A DNA stretch of 64,000 nt from Pseudomonas fluorescens (GTDB lineage: Bacteria; Pseudomonadota; Gammaproteobacteria; Pseudomonadales; Pseudomonadaceae): NCBI RefSeq assembly GCF_902498065.1, contig NZ_CABVIR010000005.1, positions 62,001 to 126,000 on the forward strand. The letters run 5' to 3'. The notes below the pieces were generated by a model. That model saw only the letters and a list, made by a program, of their open reading frames with translations. It was not told where the DNA came from and ran no database searches. Below are positions 1-8,054 of this stretch, one piece after another. Position 1 is the stretch's first letter. Every line of letters begins with the position of its first letter. A program made the position numbers and the translations under genes.

Positions 1-209
1 GGCCGCGGCGCCTGCCGTACTGGCGATACAACCTGTTTTGCATGGTTCACGGTCGCCAACGCGATCAGGTCGCCGCGCACATTCAGGCGCTGCTCGAAGA
101 ACACTTGCTGAGCGACCTGCCCCACCAACTGCTGTTCAGCACCCACGCCTTCAAACAGTGCGGCGGGCGCTTTGCGCCTTCATCAACAGGAGCACCCGAC
201 CGTGGATGA
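1..209 (+). CDS. nirL: NirL, heme d1 biosynthesis protein, C-terminal part
   Basis: This is the last 68 codons of an AsnC/Lrp-like protein of the NirD/L/G/H siroheme decarboxylase family, which converts siroheme to didecarboxysiroheme on the way to heme d1. The stretch WRYNLFCMVHG is nearly identical to the matching part of NirH further along (WRYNLFAMVHG), which fixes the family. The beginning lies outside the window. The stop codon (207-209) overlaps the GTG start of the next gene, so the two are probably translationally coupled. The name NirL rather than NirD rests on gene order: in Pseudomonas the order is nirF-D-L-G-H-J-E-N, and G, H, J, E and N follow here. Confidence 0.8.
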   Translation, partial: PRRLPYWRYNLFCMVHGRQRDQVAAHIQALLEEHLLSDLPHQLLFSTHAFKQCGGRFAPSSTGAPDRG

Positions 210-645
210 CCTCGACCGTCAACTGATCAACCGTTTGCAACTGGGCCTGCCGCTGGTGCGCCATCCCTGGAACGTGCTGGCCGCCGAACTGCACAGCAGC
301 AGCAGCGAACTGCTTGATCGTCTCCACGCACTGCTGGAAGACGGCGTGCTCACGCGCTTCGGCCCGATGTTCGACATTGAAAGGCTGGGCGGTGCCTTCA
401 CCCTCGCAGCGCTGTCGGTGCCGGAAGAACGCTTCGAAGACGTCGCCGAGCAACTGCTTGCCCTGCCGGAAGTGGCCCACAACTATCGTCGCGAACATCC
501 CTGGAACATGTGGTTTGTCCTCGGCTGCCCGACCGAACAAGGCATTGCCGAGACCCTGCAGCGCATTGAAACCCTGACCGGCCTGCCGCCGCTGAATCTG
601 CCCAAAGAGGAGACCTACCATGTCGGTTTGTATTTCCCGGTCTGA
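202..645 (+). CDS. nirG: NirG, siroheme decarboxylase subunit
   Basis: A 147-residue AsnC/Lrp-family protein, the usual NirG length. NirD, L, G and H together decarboxylate siroheme in heme d1 synthesis for cytochrome cd1 nitrite reductase. The GTG at 202 is chosen because it has a Shine-Dalgarno-like CAGGAG about 9 bases upstream and gives the family length; an earlier TTG at 172 lies inside nirL. Conserved features include an N-terminal helix-turn-helix-like region (residues about 1-60) and the motif NYRREHPWNMWFV, where the family has a conserved His-x-x-Asn-x-Trp patch. The end overlaps the nirH start by 26 bases. Confidence 0.88.
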   Translation: MDDLDRQLINRLQLGLPLVRHPWNVLAAELHSSSSELLDRLHALLEDGVLTRFGPMFDIERLGGAFTLAALSVPEERFEDVAEQLLALPEVAHNYRREHPWNMWFVLGCPTEQGIAETLQRIETLTGLPPLNLPKEETYHVGLYFPV

Positions 646-1123
646 AGAGCCCCTGGCCCATCGTCTGATCGAACTGACCCAGAGCGGCCTGCCATTGCTC
701 GACGATCCTTGGGCCTGGCTCGCCGAACAACTGGACTTGAGCATCGAATCCACCCTGGACTTGCTCAAGCGTTTGCAGGCCGAGGGTGCCATCAGGCGCA
801 TCGCTGCCGTCCCCAATCACTACCGTTTGGGCTACCGCTACAACGGCATGACGGTCTGGGATGTGCACGACGCCGACATGCCGCGCCTCGGCGCGCTGAT
901 CGGCGCACAGCCTTTCGTCAGCCATTGCTATCGACGCCCGCGCCGAGCGGGTTGGCGCTACAACCTGTTTGCCATGGTCCACGGTCGCAGCAGCGAGGAA
1001 ATCGACAGCTACCGCGAACACCTGCGCTACTTACTGGGCGATGCCTGTGTGGCCGACGAAATGCTGGTGAGCAGCCGCATCCTGAAAAAAACCGGTTTGC
1101 GTCTGCCACCCGCGTCGCGCTGA
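620..1123 (+). CDS. nirH: NirH, siroheme decarboxylase subunit
   Basis: A 167-residue AsnC/Lrp-type protein, the last of the four related nir decarboxylase genes. It starts inside nirG and has GAGGAG about 8 bases upstream of the ATG. The HTH-like N-terminal half (DLLKRLQAEGAIRRIAAVPNH) and the C-terminal WRYNLFAMVHGR motif match the NirL fragment, consistent with tandem duplication within the cluster. Known role of the family: decarboxylation of the two acetate side chains of siroheme. It ends 26 bases before nirJ. Confidence 0.88.
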   Translation: MSVCISRSEEPLAHRLIELTQSGLPLLDDPWAWLAEQLDLSIESTLDLLKRLQAEGAIRRIAAVPNHYRLGYRYNGMTVWDVHDADMPRLGALIGAQPFVSHCYRRPRRAGWRYNLFAMVHGRSSEEIDSYREHLRYLLGDACVADEMLVSSRILKKTGLRLPPASR

Positions 1124-1149
1124 ACACGCGCCGACTCAAGGAGAGTTGC

Positions 1150-2328
1150 ATGTTGAGGATCAGCCAATACCTGCGCGCGCTGGCCGGCCAGGCCCCCGCG
1201 CCCAGAACCAGCCCGCCGGGCAGCAACCGGCCGCCCGTAGTGATCTGGAACCTGCTGCGACGCTGCAACCTGACCTGCAAACACTGTTACGCGACCTCGG
1301 CCGACAGTGTCTTTCGCGATGAACTGGATACGCCCGCCGCCTTGTCCGTGATCGATGATCTGCACGCTGCCGGGGTGAAGGTGCTGATCCTGTCCGGCGG
1401 TGAACCGCTGTTGCGTGATGATCTGTTTGTGCTCAGCGCCTACGCCCGTGCCAAGGGTTTCTTTGTTGCCTTGTCCACCAACGGCACGCTGATCGATGAG
1501 CACAACATCTCGCAGATCCGTGCCGCCCATTTCGATTATGTCGGGATCAGCATCGATGGCCTGGAAGCCACCCATGACGCCTTCCGCCAACTCAAGGGCA
1601 GTTTTGCCAGTTCCATGCGAGCGATCCATCTCTGTCGCGAACAGGGTATTCGGGTCGGCCTGCGCACCACCCTGACCCAGGAGAACCACGCACAGCTTCC
1701 CCAATTGCTGGCGCTGATGCGCGAGTACGACGTGCAAAAGTTTTATCTGTCGCACCTCAACTACAGCGGTCGCGGCAAACGCAGTCGCATGCTCGACGCC
1801 CGACAACAGATGAGCCGAGAGGCGATGACGCTGATTTTCGAACGTGCCTGGGAAGACATCGCGCAGGGACGCGACAGCGATTTCGTTAGCGGCAACAACG
1901 ATGCCGATGCGGTTCTGCTGCTGCAATGGGTGGGGCTGCATCTGCCCGAACATTACCCGCATCTGGAGCACATGCTTCGCGCCTGGGGTGGTAACGCCTC
2001 GGGCAGCGGCATCGCCAACATCGACAACACCGGCGAAGTGCACCCGGACACCTATTGGTGGCAGCACTCGGTGGGCAACGTGCGGCACACGCCGTTCCGC
2101 ACCCTGTGGCTGGATCGGCCGGACGCCTTGTTGCAGCAACTGCGTATGCATCCGCGCGCCGTCGGTGGGCGCTGTGGCCAATGCCGCTGGCTGGACATCT
2201 GCAATGGCAACACCCGAACCCGCGCCTGGGCCGAAGGCGATCTGTGGGGGCAGGACCCCGGTTGCCACCTCAGCGATGAAGAAATCGGTGTGCCGCCCGT
2301 CACGACAATCCCTTGCGTCATGCACTGA
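1150..2328 (+). CDS. nirJ: NirJ, radical SAM heme d1 biosynthesis protein
   Basis: A 392-residue radical SAM enzyme with the cluster motif CNLTCKHC (Cys39, Cys43, Cys46) and a C-terminal SPASM-type cysteine set beginning CGQCRWLDIC. NirJ replaces the two propionate side chains of didecarboxysiroheme with oxo groups. The GGEP motif of the SAM-binding site is present (ILSGGEPLL). The start at 1150 has AAGGAGAG 5 bases upstream; longer reading-frame extensions overlap nirH and are not needed. Flanked by nirH and nirE exactly as in other Pseudomonas nir clusters. Confidence 0.93.
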   Translation: MLRISQYLRALAGQAPAPRTSPPGSNRPPVVIWNLLRRCNLTCKHCYATSADSVFRDELDTPAALSVIDDLHAAGVKVLILSGGEPLLRDDLFVLSAYARAKGFFVALSTNGTLIDEHNISQIRAAHFDYVGISIDGLEATHDAFRQLKGSFASSMRAIHLCREQGIRVGLRTTLTQENHAQLPQLLALMREYDVQKFYLSHLNYSGRGKRSRMLDARQQMSREAMTLIFERAWEDIAQGRDSDFVSGNNDADAVLLLQWVGLHLPEHYPHLEHMLRAWGGNASGSGIANIDNTGEVHPDTYWWQHSVGNVRHTPFRTLWLDRPDALLQQLRMHPRAVGGRCGQCRWLDICNGNTRTRAWAEGDLWGQDPGCHLSDEEIGVPPVTTIPCVMH

Positions 2329-2380
2329 AGCATCCGCCTGGCGAGCCCCGGCCAACCTGATGAAGAACCAAGGACGTCCC

Positions 2381-3220
2381 ATGCACCCATCGATTGTTTT
2401 ACCGGCCGCACTTGCGTCCCTGTTCAGACCGGGCGAAGTCGCTCTGGTCGGCGCGGGCCCCGGCGATCCCCGCCTGCTGACCCTGCGCGCCTGGAGCTTG
2501 TTGATGCAGGCTGACGCCGTGGTTTACGACCGCCTGATCAGCCCTGACCTGCTGACGCTGATCCCCCTCACTTGCGCCCGGCATTACGTCGGCAAGGCCA
2601 GCGGCTGCCACAGCCTGCCCCAGGAACAGATCAACGAGCTGCTGGCCGACCTGGCCGATCAAGGACAGCGCGTGGTCCGGCTCAAGGGCGGCGACCCGTT
2701 CATCTTCGGGCGCGGCGCCGAGGAGTTGCAGTATCTGCTCCAGCGCAACATCGACTGCCAGGTAGTTCCGGGCATTACCGCGGCGTCCGGGTGCAGCGCT
2801 TACGCCGGTATCCCGCTGACGCACCGGGACCTGGTCAATTCCTGTCGATTCATCACCGGCCACTTGCAACATGACGGCGAGTTGAAACTGCCCTGGCGCG
2901 ACCTCGCCGACAGCAGCCAGACCCTGGTGTTTTACATGGGCTTATCCAACCTCGGGGTTATCGCTCAGCGTCTGATCGAAGCGGGGTTGTCGGCCAACAC
3001 ACCGGCAGCGCTGATCAGCAACGGTTCGCGGCCCGACCAGCACGTTGCCCGTGGTTTGCTGCATCAGCTGCCGACGTTGGCGCTGGACTGCCCGCCCGGT
3101 ATCCCGACGCTGACGGTGATCGGCAAGGTGGTCGATCTGTTCGCTGCACAACCGATGGAATACCCGGCGCGCTTTTATCCCGTTCAGGCGCTGCAACGTC
3201 GCGGCAAGGTGGCGCCATGA
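2381..3220 (+). CDS. nirE: NirE, uroporphyrinogen-III C-methyltransferase
   Basis: A 279-residue SAM-dependent uroporphyrinogen III methyltransferase of the CobA/NirE family, which makes precorrin-2, the entry point to heme d1. Visible family motifs are VGAGPGDPRLLTLRA near the N-terminus, VVRLKGGDPFIFGRG, and VVPGITAASGCSAYAGIPLTHR. The ATG at 2381 is preferred because it has AAGGAC 6 bases upstream and gives the usual family length; an in-frame ATG at 2360 is possible. The TGA overlaps the ATG of nirN (ATGA), so coupling is likely. Confidence 0.92.
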   Translation: MHPSIVLPAALASLFRPGEVALVGAGPGDPRLLTLRAWSLLMQADAVVYDRLISPDLLTLIPLTCARHYVGKASGCHSLPQEQINELLADLADQGQRVVRLKGGDPFIFGRGAEELQYLLQRNIDCQVVPGITAASGCSAYAGIPLTHRDLVNSCRFITGHLQHDGELKLPWRDLADSSQTLVFYMGLSNLGVIAQRLIEAGLSANTPAALISNGSRPDQHVARGLLHQLPTLALDCPPGIPTLTVIGKVVDLFAAQPMEYPARFYPVQALQRRGKVAP

Positions 3221-4710
3221 AGCGCGGGCTGCTGGTGCCGTTGTTATGGGTGTGTGCCGCCCATGCTGGCGCTGCTGTTCCGGCACTTGAACACGCCGCG
3301 AGCGACTACCGGCAGCATTGCCAAGGCTGCCATGGCGCCAACCGTTTCGGCGGCACCGGGCCGGCGTTGCTGCCCGAGAGTCTGAGCCGGATCAAACCCG
3401 ACGAAATCCGCAGCGTGATCCAAAACGGTCGCCCCGCAAGCCAGATGACCGGGTTTGCCAACGTGTTCAACCCGGCGCAGATCGACGCGCTGGTGAGTTA
3501 CCTGCAGCAACCGCCCGCCACCCAGCCCACCTGGAGCAACGACGAGATTCGCGGCAGTCACACAATACTTGCCGACATCAGCAAACTGCCCACCACGCCC
3601 CAGCATGGCGCCGATCCGCTGAACCTGTTTGTGGTGGTGGAAGCCGGCGATCACCACATCAACATCCTCGACGGCGATCGTTTCGAGGTGCTGGCGCGGT
3701 TCACCTCGCACTTTGCGGTGCACGGCGGGCCGAAGTTCTCGCCGGACGGACGCTTCGTCTACATCGCCTCGCGCGATGGCTGGGTCAGCCTGTATGACCT
3801 GCACAACCTGAAGCTGATCGCCGAAGTCCGCGCCGGGCTCAACACCCGTAACCTGGCGGTGAGCAAGGATGGTCGCTGGGTGCTGGTGGGCAATTATTTA
3901 CCGGGCAATCTTGTCGTCCTGGATGCCCGCGACCTGTCGCTGGTCAAGACCATTGCGGCGATCGGCCAGGACGGCACCGCGTCACGGGTCAGTGCGGTCT
4001 ACACCGCTCCGCCACGGGACAGTTTCATCGTCGCGCTCAAAGATGTGAAAGAGGTCTGGGAGCTGTCGAGCGCCGGTACACCGAACTTCGAACCGCGACG
4101 GATCGAGGCTGAAGACCGGCTCGACGACTTTTCCTTTTCTCCGGACTACAAGCAGTTGTTGGCCACGTCGCGCAAGGCCAAGGGTGGCCAGGTGATCGAC
4201 CTCGACAGTGGCAAGGTGGTCACCGACATACCGTTGCCGGGCATGCCGCACCTGGGGTCCGGGACTTATTGGAAACGTAATGGCCAGTGGGTGTTTGCCA
4301 CGCCGAACATCAGCAAGGGGCTGATCTCGGTCATCGATTTCAAGACCTGGAAATTGATCAAGGAAATCCCGACCTTGGGGCCGGGGTTCTTCATGCGCAG
4401 TCACGTCAATTCGCGGTATGCCTGGACCGACGTGTTCTTCGGGCCAGACAACGATGCGATTCATTTGATCGACAAACAGACCCTGGAAATCGCCCACACT
4501 TTGCGTCCGATGCCTGGCAAAACGGCGGCGCACGTCGAGTTCACTCGCGATGGGCGCTACCTGCTGCTGAGCATCTGGGCTACCGATGGCGCGCTGATTG
4601 TGTACGACAGTAATACCCTCAAAGAGATCAAGCGCCTGCCGATGAACAAGCCGTCGGGTAAATATAACGTCGGTAACAAGATTGAGTTTGTGGAGGGGAC
4701 TTCGCATTAG
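3217..4710 (+). CDS. nirN: NirN, cytochrome c / d1-type dehydrogenase
   Basis: A 497-residue periplasmic protein with a Sec signal peptide, an N-terminal cytochrome c domain (heme motif CQGCH near residue 35) and a C-terminal eight-bladed propeller of the cytochrome cd1 type (repeated SPDGRFVYIASRDGW-like blades). NirN catalyses the last step of heme d1 synthesis, dehydrogenation of the propionate side chain, and helps load NirS. It starts in an ATGA overlap with nirE and is the last gene of the nir operon here. A large inverted repeat follows directly. Confidence 0.92.
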   Translation: MKRGLLVPLLWVCAAHAGAAVPALEHAASDYRQHCQGCHGANRFGGTGPALLPESLSRIKPDEIRSVIQNGRPASQMTGFANVFNPAQIDALVSYLQQPPATQPTWSNDEIRGSHTILADISKLPTTPQHGADPLNLFVVVEAGDHHINILDGDRFEVLARFTSHFAVHGGPKFSPDGRFVYIASRDGWVSLYDLHNLKLIAEVRAGLNTRNLAVSKDGRWVLVGNYLPGNLVVLDARDLSLVKTIAAIGQDGTASRVSAVYTAPPRDSFIVALKDVKEVWELSSAGTPNFEPRRIEAEDRLDDFSFSPDYKQLLATSRKAKGGQVIDLDSGKVVTDIPLPGMPHLGSGTYWKRNGQWVFATPNISKGLISVIDFKTWKLIKEIPTLGPGFFMRSHVNSRYAWTDVFFGPDNDAIHLIDKQTLEIAHTLRPMPGKTAAHVEFTRDGRYLLLSIWATDGALIVYDSNTLKEIKRLPMNKPSGKYNVGNKIEFVEGTSH

Positions 4711-4716
4711 ATCTTG

Positions 4717-4862
4717 GTGTATATCCGTTTCTGCGGTCACGGCGGCTTAGGGTTCCGCTCTTACAGCGGGTCACTTTGGAAAAGCCTGCGCGGCCCGGCG
4801 AAAAGTAACCCGCCGTAAGGGCGGAACCCTAAGCCGCCGTGACCCCAGAAATGGATATGTAC
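4717..4862. repeat. 146-bp imperfect inverted repeat between nirN and the SDR gene
   Basis: Two arms of about 59 bases (4717-4775 and 4804-4862) are inverted copies with only about seven differences; the best conserved block is CGGCGGCTTAGGGTTCCGC and its complement. The repeat fills the space between two convergent genes. Its transcript would fold into a long hairpin and could end or stabilise both mRNAs. It resembles dispersed intergenic repeats seen in Pseudomonas genomes; that link is from memory, not shown here. Confidence 0.85.
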
Positions 4863-4886
4863 TCGGTCAACAAAACACGGACCACA

Positions 4887-5633
4887 TCACCCCAAGGTAT
4901 AACCGTTATCAACCTTCCAATCCTGCCCATAGACACCCCGGGCGCCTTGGGACAGTTGAAAAATAATCACATTGGCCACCGCCGATGCATCGAGAAAATG
5001 CCCCGGTAACAGACGCTTGCCAAGGGTATCAGCGACGTCATCGAGCTCCCCATCGCTCAACCCCAGGTTGTCCCACATCGAGGTCGCGGTCGGCCCCGGG
5101 GAAACCAGGTTGATGCGCACATCGTAACGGGCAAATTCCACCGCCAGCGTGCGCGCCTGTGCCGCCAGTGCGGCCTTGCCGGCAATGCAGGCGGCCAGGC
5201 CAGGGAAGCTCGAACCCGTCAGGAAGCTGCCGACAAACACCACCGAAGCAGGGCTCGCCAGCTCACCGCGCAATGCCGCCAGGGTGTTCAACGCGCCGGC
5301 ACCGTTGACCGCCCATTGGCGCTGGAAGGCCGGCATGTCCAGGCTGTCGGCCATTTCGGCAATGCCGGCGTTGGGCACCAGATAATCCACCCGCCCCAGC
5401 TTCGCCGCCCGCCGGGCCAAGCCTTGCAGGTCGTCTTCGCAAGTCACGTCCCCGGCGCACCAGTGCAGCCGCTCGCCGTAGATCTGCTGCAAGGCCGGCA
5501 ATTCACCGACGGTGCGCGACATCGCCAGCACCTTGACCCCGCGCGGCAACAGCGCGGCGCACAAAGCCAGGCCAATCCCGGAGCTGGCACCGGTGATCAC
5601 CGCCAATCGATCCTGAAACTCGGTTTGCATCAT
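4887..5633 (-). CDS. SDR-family protein lacking the catalytic tyrosine
   Basis: A 248-residue Rossmann-fold protein of the short-chain dehydrogenase/reductase family. The cofactor motif TGASSGIG (residues 14-21), the NAG motif (88-90) and the late VSPGPT motif are intact. The usual YxxxK catalytic pair reads CIAGK, so Cys149 stands where the tyrosine should be while Lys153 is kept. It may therefore be a non-canonical or inactive SDR. Two adjacent ATG codons (5633, 5630) follow AGGAG; the second has better spacing. An anaerobic box lies about 85 bases upstream. Its place between nir and nos suggests a denitrification-linked role, but no function is known to me. Confidence 0.8.
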   Translation of the reverse strand: MMQTEFQDRLAVITGASSGIGLALCAALLPRGVKVLAMSRTVGELPALQQIYGERLHWCAGDVTCEDDLQGLARRAAKLGRVDYLVPNAGIAEMADSLDMPAFQRQWAVNGAGALNTLAALRGELASPASVVFVGSFLTGSSFPGLAACIAGKAALAAQARTLAVEFARYDVRINLVSPGPTATSMWDNLGLSDGELDDVADTLGKRLLPGHFLDASAVANVIIFQLSQGARGVYGQDWKVDNGYTLG

Positions 5634-5711
5634 GTTCTCCTGGGCATCTTCAATGCCAAGCTTTGGGGACGTCGCGAGTCCCCATCTTTGAACAGATGCA
5701 AAAATACCGAC

Positions 5712-5725
5712 TTGACGGCGATCAG
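5712..5725 (-). promoter_or_regulatory. ANR/DNR-type box upstream of the SDR gene
   Basis: On the minus strand the site reads CTGAT-CGCC-GTCAA, 8 of 10 matches to TTGAT-N4-ATCAA. Its centre is about 85 bases from the SDR start, a plausible distance for activation with a short leader. Confidence 0.5.
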
Positions 5726-5747
5726 ATTTTCTCGATGACGCGACGGC

Positions 5748-6275
5748 TCAATGAGTTGAGTGCGACATGGCTGGCTGCTGCAGCAGCGCCTGATCGATTT
5801 CGCTGAAGCGCAGTACACGACCGCCCTGCTCCCCCGCCAGTTTTTCAGCGGCCTGCTGGCTGGAGAACGACGCCAACACCACGCCCATCGCCCCTTTGAG
5901 CCGGGTGCCAACCACGTAATACGCGTCTTTGGCATCGATCAGCCGGGTGTCATCCGGCGCATTCCAAGGGCTGTGCCCCATGTCGTGGACGTACAGCCTG
6001 GCGTCGCCATGATGGTTTTCCGGCTGCAACCACCAACCGATCATTTCCGCCGTGGAGCAGAATTTCTTGATGCCGCTGCGCTCGACCACTTCGCCCTTGG
6101 GTCCGGGGAAGCCATCAATGATCATGCCGCAGACATGGCATTCGTCACTGGGATGGAAAGCGCTGGGCGCCTCGCTGTAGCTGGCTTGCACAGGTTTGTC
6201 ACATGCCGTCAGCAGCACACAGACCATCAGGGCTGCCAGGGTGCGTAACGTCTTCCAATCAAGCGTTCTCATCAT
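5748..6275 (-). CDS. nosL: NosL, copper chaperone lipoprotein for nitrous oxide reductase
   Basis: A 175-residue outer-membrane lipoprotein: the N-terminal hydrophobic stretch ends in the lipobox LLTAC (Cys25 would carry the lipid). The copper-binding motif ECHVCGM follows. NosL delivers copper for the CuZ site of NosZ together with NosDFY. The ATG at 6275 is chosen because GGAG lies 6 bases upstream; an in-frame TTG at 6287 is less likely. Last gene of the nosRZDFYL operon, 28 bases after nosY. Confidence 0.92.
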   Translation of the reverse strand: MMRTLDWKTLRTLAALMVCVLLTACDKPVQASYSEAPSAFHPSDECHVCGMIIDGFPGPKGEVVERSGIKKFCSTAEMIGWWLQPENHHGDARLYVHDMGHSPWNAPDDTRLIDAKDAYYVVGTRLKGAMGVVLASFSSQQAAEKLAGEQGGRVLRFSEIDQALLQQPAMSHSTH

Positions 6276-6303
6276 CAGGTGCTCCAAAAACCAAAGTAAG
6301 AAT

Positions 6304-7134
6304 TCATGTCGCCCGTCGACGGAACAGCAGCCAGGCCGCCCCCAAAGGCACCGCCACCCACAGCAACAGGCAGAGCCAGAGCATCGAGCCCGGCACCGGT
6401 AAATCGCTGCCCAGGGTCAGCACGCCAGCGGTACTGGCAACGGCGTCGAAACCGGAAAGATTGATCAAGCGATAGAGGTCGGCGGGATTGAGCAGCAGCA
6501 ACCAGGGCAACACCTTCGGGTTGAAGTGCCCTTCGCTGAGCACCAGCAGTGCCAGCAGCGCGAGGTCGAACACCATCACGAAAAAGAACCACACTCCCAG
6601 CGCCAGCCCGGCGGCCGTGGATTTCTCGGCGGCCACACTGCTCAGCACATAGGCCAGCCCCAGAAAACCCCAGCCCAGTAACGTCGACGACAGCATGAAA
6701 CGGGCAAACGCCCAGAGCAGCAGGTTCAATTCGACGTCCTCGACCAGCACGGCGATGGCCAGCATCGCGCAGCCGAACCCGATCAGCGTCGCCAGCGCCA
6801 GGATCAATCCGTGGCCAATGAACTTGCCGAGCAGGATGTGCCCGCGCCCCAGCGGATAGGTCAACAACAGCAGCAAGGTGCCGCTTTCGTCCTCGCCGAC
6901 AATGGCGTCATACGCCAGCAGCAAGGCAATCAGCGGCATCAGGAACGTCGCCAGGCTGGCCAGGCTGGCGATGGTCGCGGGCACCGAGGTAAAGCCCAAC
7001 TGGCCGGACGCCGCCGCGCCCAACCAGGCAATGCCAGTGGCGAGCACCGCGAACAACAGACTGATTGCCAACAACCAGCGGTTGCGTAAACCGTCATTGA
7101 ACTCCTTGCGGGCCATGTTCCAGATCGGGTTCAT
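6304..7134 (-). CDS. nosY: NosY, ABC-2 type membrane subunit
   Basis: A 276-residue permease with about six membrane helices and the N-terminal MNPIWNMARKEFNDGLRNRW typical of NosY. It pairs with the ATPase NosF and the periplasmic NosD to drive maturation of NosZ copper centres. The start overlaps the nosF stop (ATGA). Confidence 0.93.
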   Translation of the reverse strand: MNPIWNMARKEFNDGLRNRWLLAISLLFAVLATGIAWLGAAASGQLGFTSVPATIASLASLATFLMPLIALLLAYDAIVGEDESGTLLLLLTYPLGRGHILLGKFIGHGLILALATLIGFGCAMLAIAVLVEDVELNLLLWAFARFMLSSTLLGWGFLGLAYVLSSVAAEKSTAAGLALGVWFFFVMVFDLALLALLVLSEGHFNPKVLPWLLLLNPADLYRLINLSGFDAVASTAGVLTLGSDLPVPGSMLWLCLLLWVAVPLGAAWLLFRRRAT

Positions 7135-8054
7135 AGAATCTCTCCACTGTGGGTCGCAGCGGCCCGTCCCATGTAATAGCGGTAGATGTCTTCAAGCGAC
7201 GGAGGGTCGATTTCTACATCAGCCGGCTCGTCCTCCGTGAGCAACTGGCGCAGCAGGCCAAGCTTGCTGCCATTGAGCGCGGCCACTTCGAGCCCTTCCA
7301 CCCCCCAACGCCGAGTGACATGCCCGGCAATGTTCCACGATGCCTGCAAGGGCCCGGCGTGCTTGAGCCCGTTGGCGCGAATCAGTGTCGGTAACCCGGC
7401 TTCCTCGCGCAGGCTGCGCAGACTGCCGAGGGCCAGCAGCCGTCCCTGGGTCAGAATCGCCGCACGATTGATATGCGCCTCGACCCCCGGCAACACGTGG
7501 GAGCAGAGAATGACGCTGGTGCCCTGGCTGCGCAGACGATCGAGCAGCCGATACAGGTCTTGCGTAGCGATGGGATCGAGGCCGACGGTGGGTTCGTCGA
7601 GCAACAACAAGCGCGGCTCACCGAGCAAGGCCTGCGCCAGCCCGAGGCGCTGGCGCATGCCTTTGGAGTAGGTCTTGACCCGTCGATGCGCGGCCCCCCC
7701 CAGGCCTACCTCCTCCAGCAGCCCGTCCACTTGAGCGAACGCGGCACCTTTGAGTCGAGCGAAATGACGCAAGGTTTCCAGGCCGCTCATCTGCGGATAA
7801 AACGTGACGTTCTCCGGCAAATAGCCCAGCAGACGCCGGACATCCGGATCACTGGGCAAGCGGCCGAACACCCTAACCTGCCCTTCGCTGGCCTGCAGCA
7901 AACCGAGCACCAGTTTCATGCTGGTGGTCTTGCCCGCGCCGTTGTGTCCGAACAAACCCAACACTTCGCCTTCGGCCAGGCTCAGGTTCAATTGATGCAA
8001 CACGGTAGTGTGCCCATAACGCTGGCTGACGCCTTCCAGGTCGACGACATTCAT
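7131..8054 (-). CDS. nosF: NosF, ABC transporter ATPase
   Basis: A 307-residue cytoplasmic ATP-binding subunit. Walker A GHNGAGKTT (about residues 36-44), the signature YSKGMRQR and Walker B LLLLDEPTVGLDP are all intact. It powers the NosDFY complex, which works with NosL on copper-site assembly in NosZ. Overlaps nosD and nosY by ATGA junctions on both sides, a tight translational coupling. Confidence 0.93.
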   Translation of the reverse strand: MNVVDLEGVSQRYGHTTVLHQLNLSLAEGEVLGLFGHNGAGKTTSMKLVLGLLQASEGQVRVFGRLPSDPDVRRLLGYLPENVTFYPQMSGLETLRHFARLKGAAFAQVDGLLEEVGLGGAAHRRVKTYSKGMRQRLGLAQALLGEPRLLLLDEPTVGLDPIATQDLYRLLDRLRSQGTSVILCSHVLPGVEAHINRAAILTQGRLLALGSLRSLREEAGLPTLIRANGLKHAGPLQASWNIAGHVTRRWGVEGLEVAALNGSKLGLLRQLLTEDEPADVEIDPPSLEDIYRYYMGRAAATHSGEIL

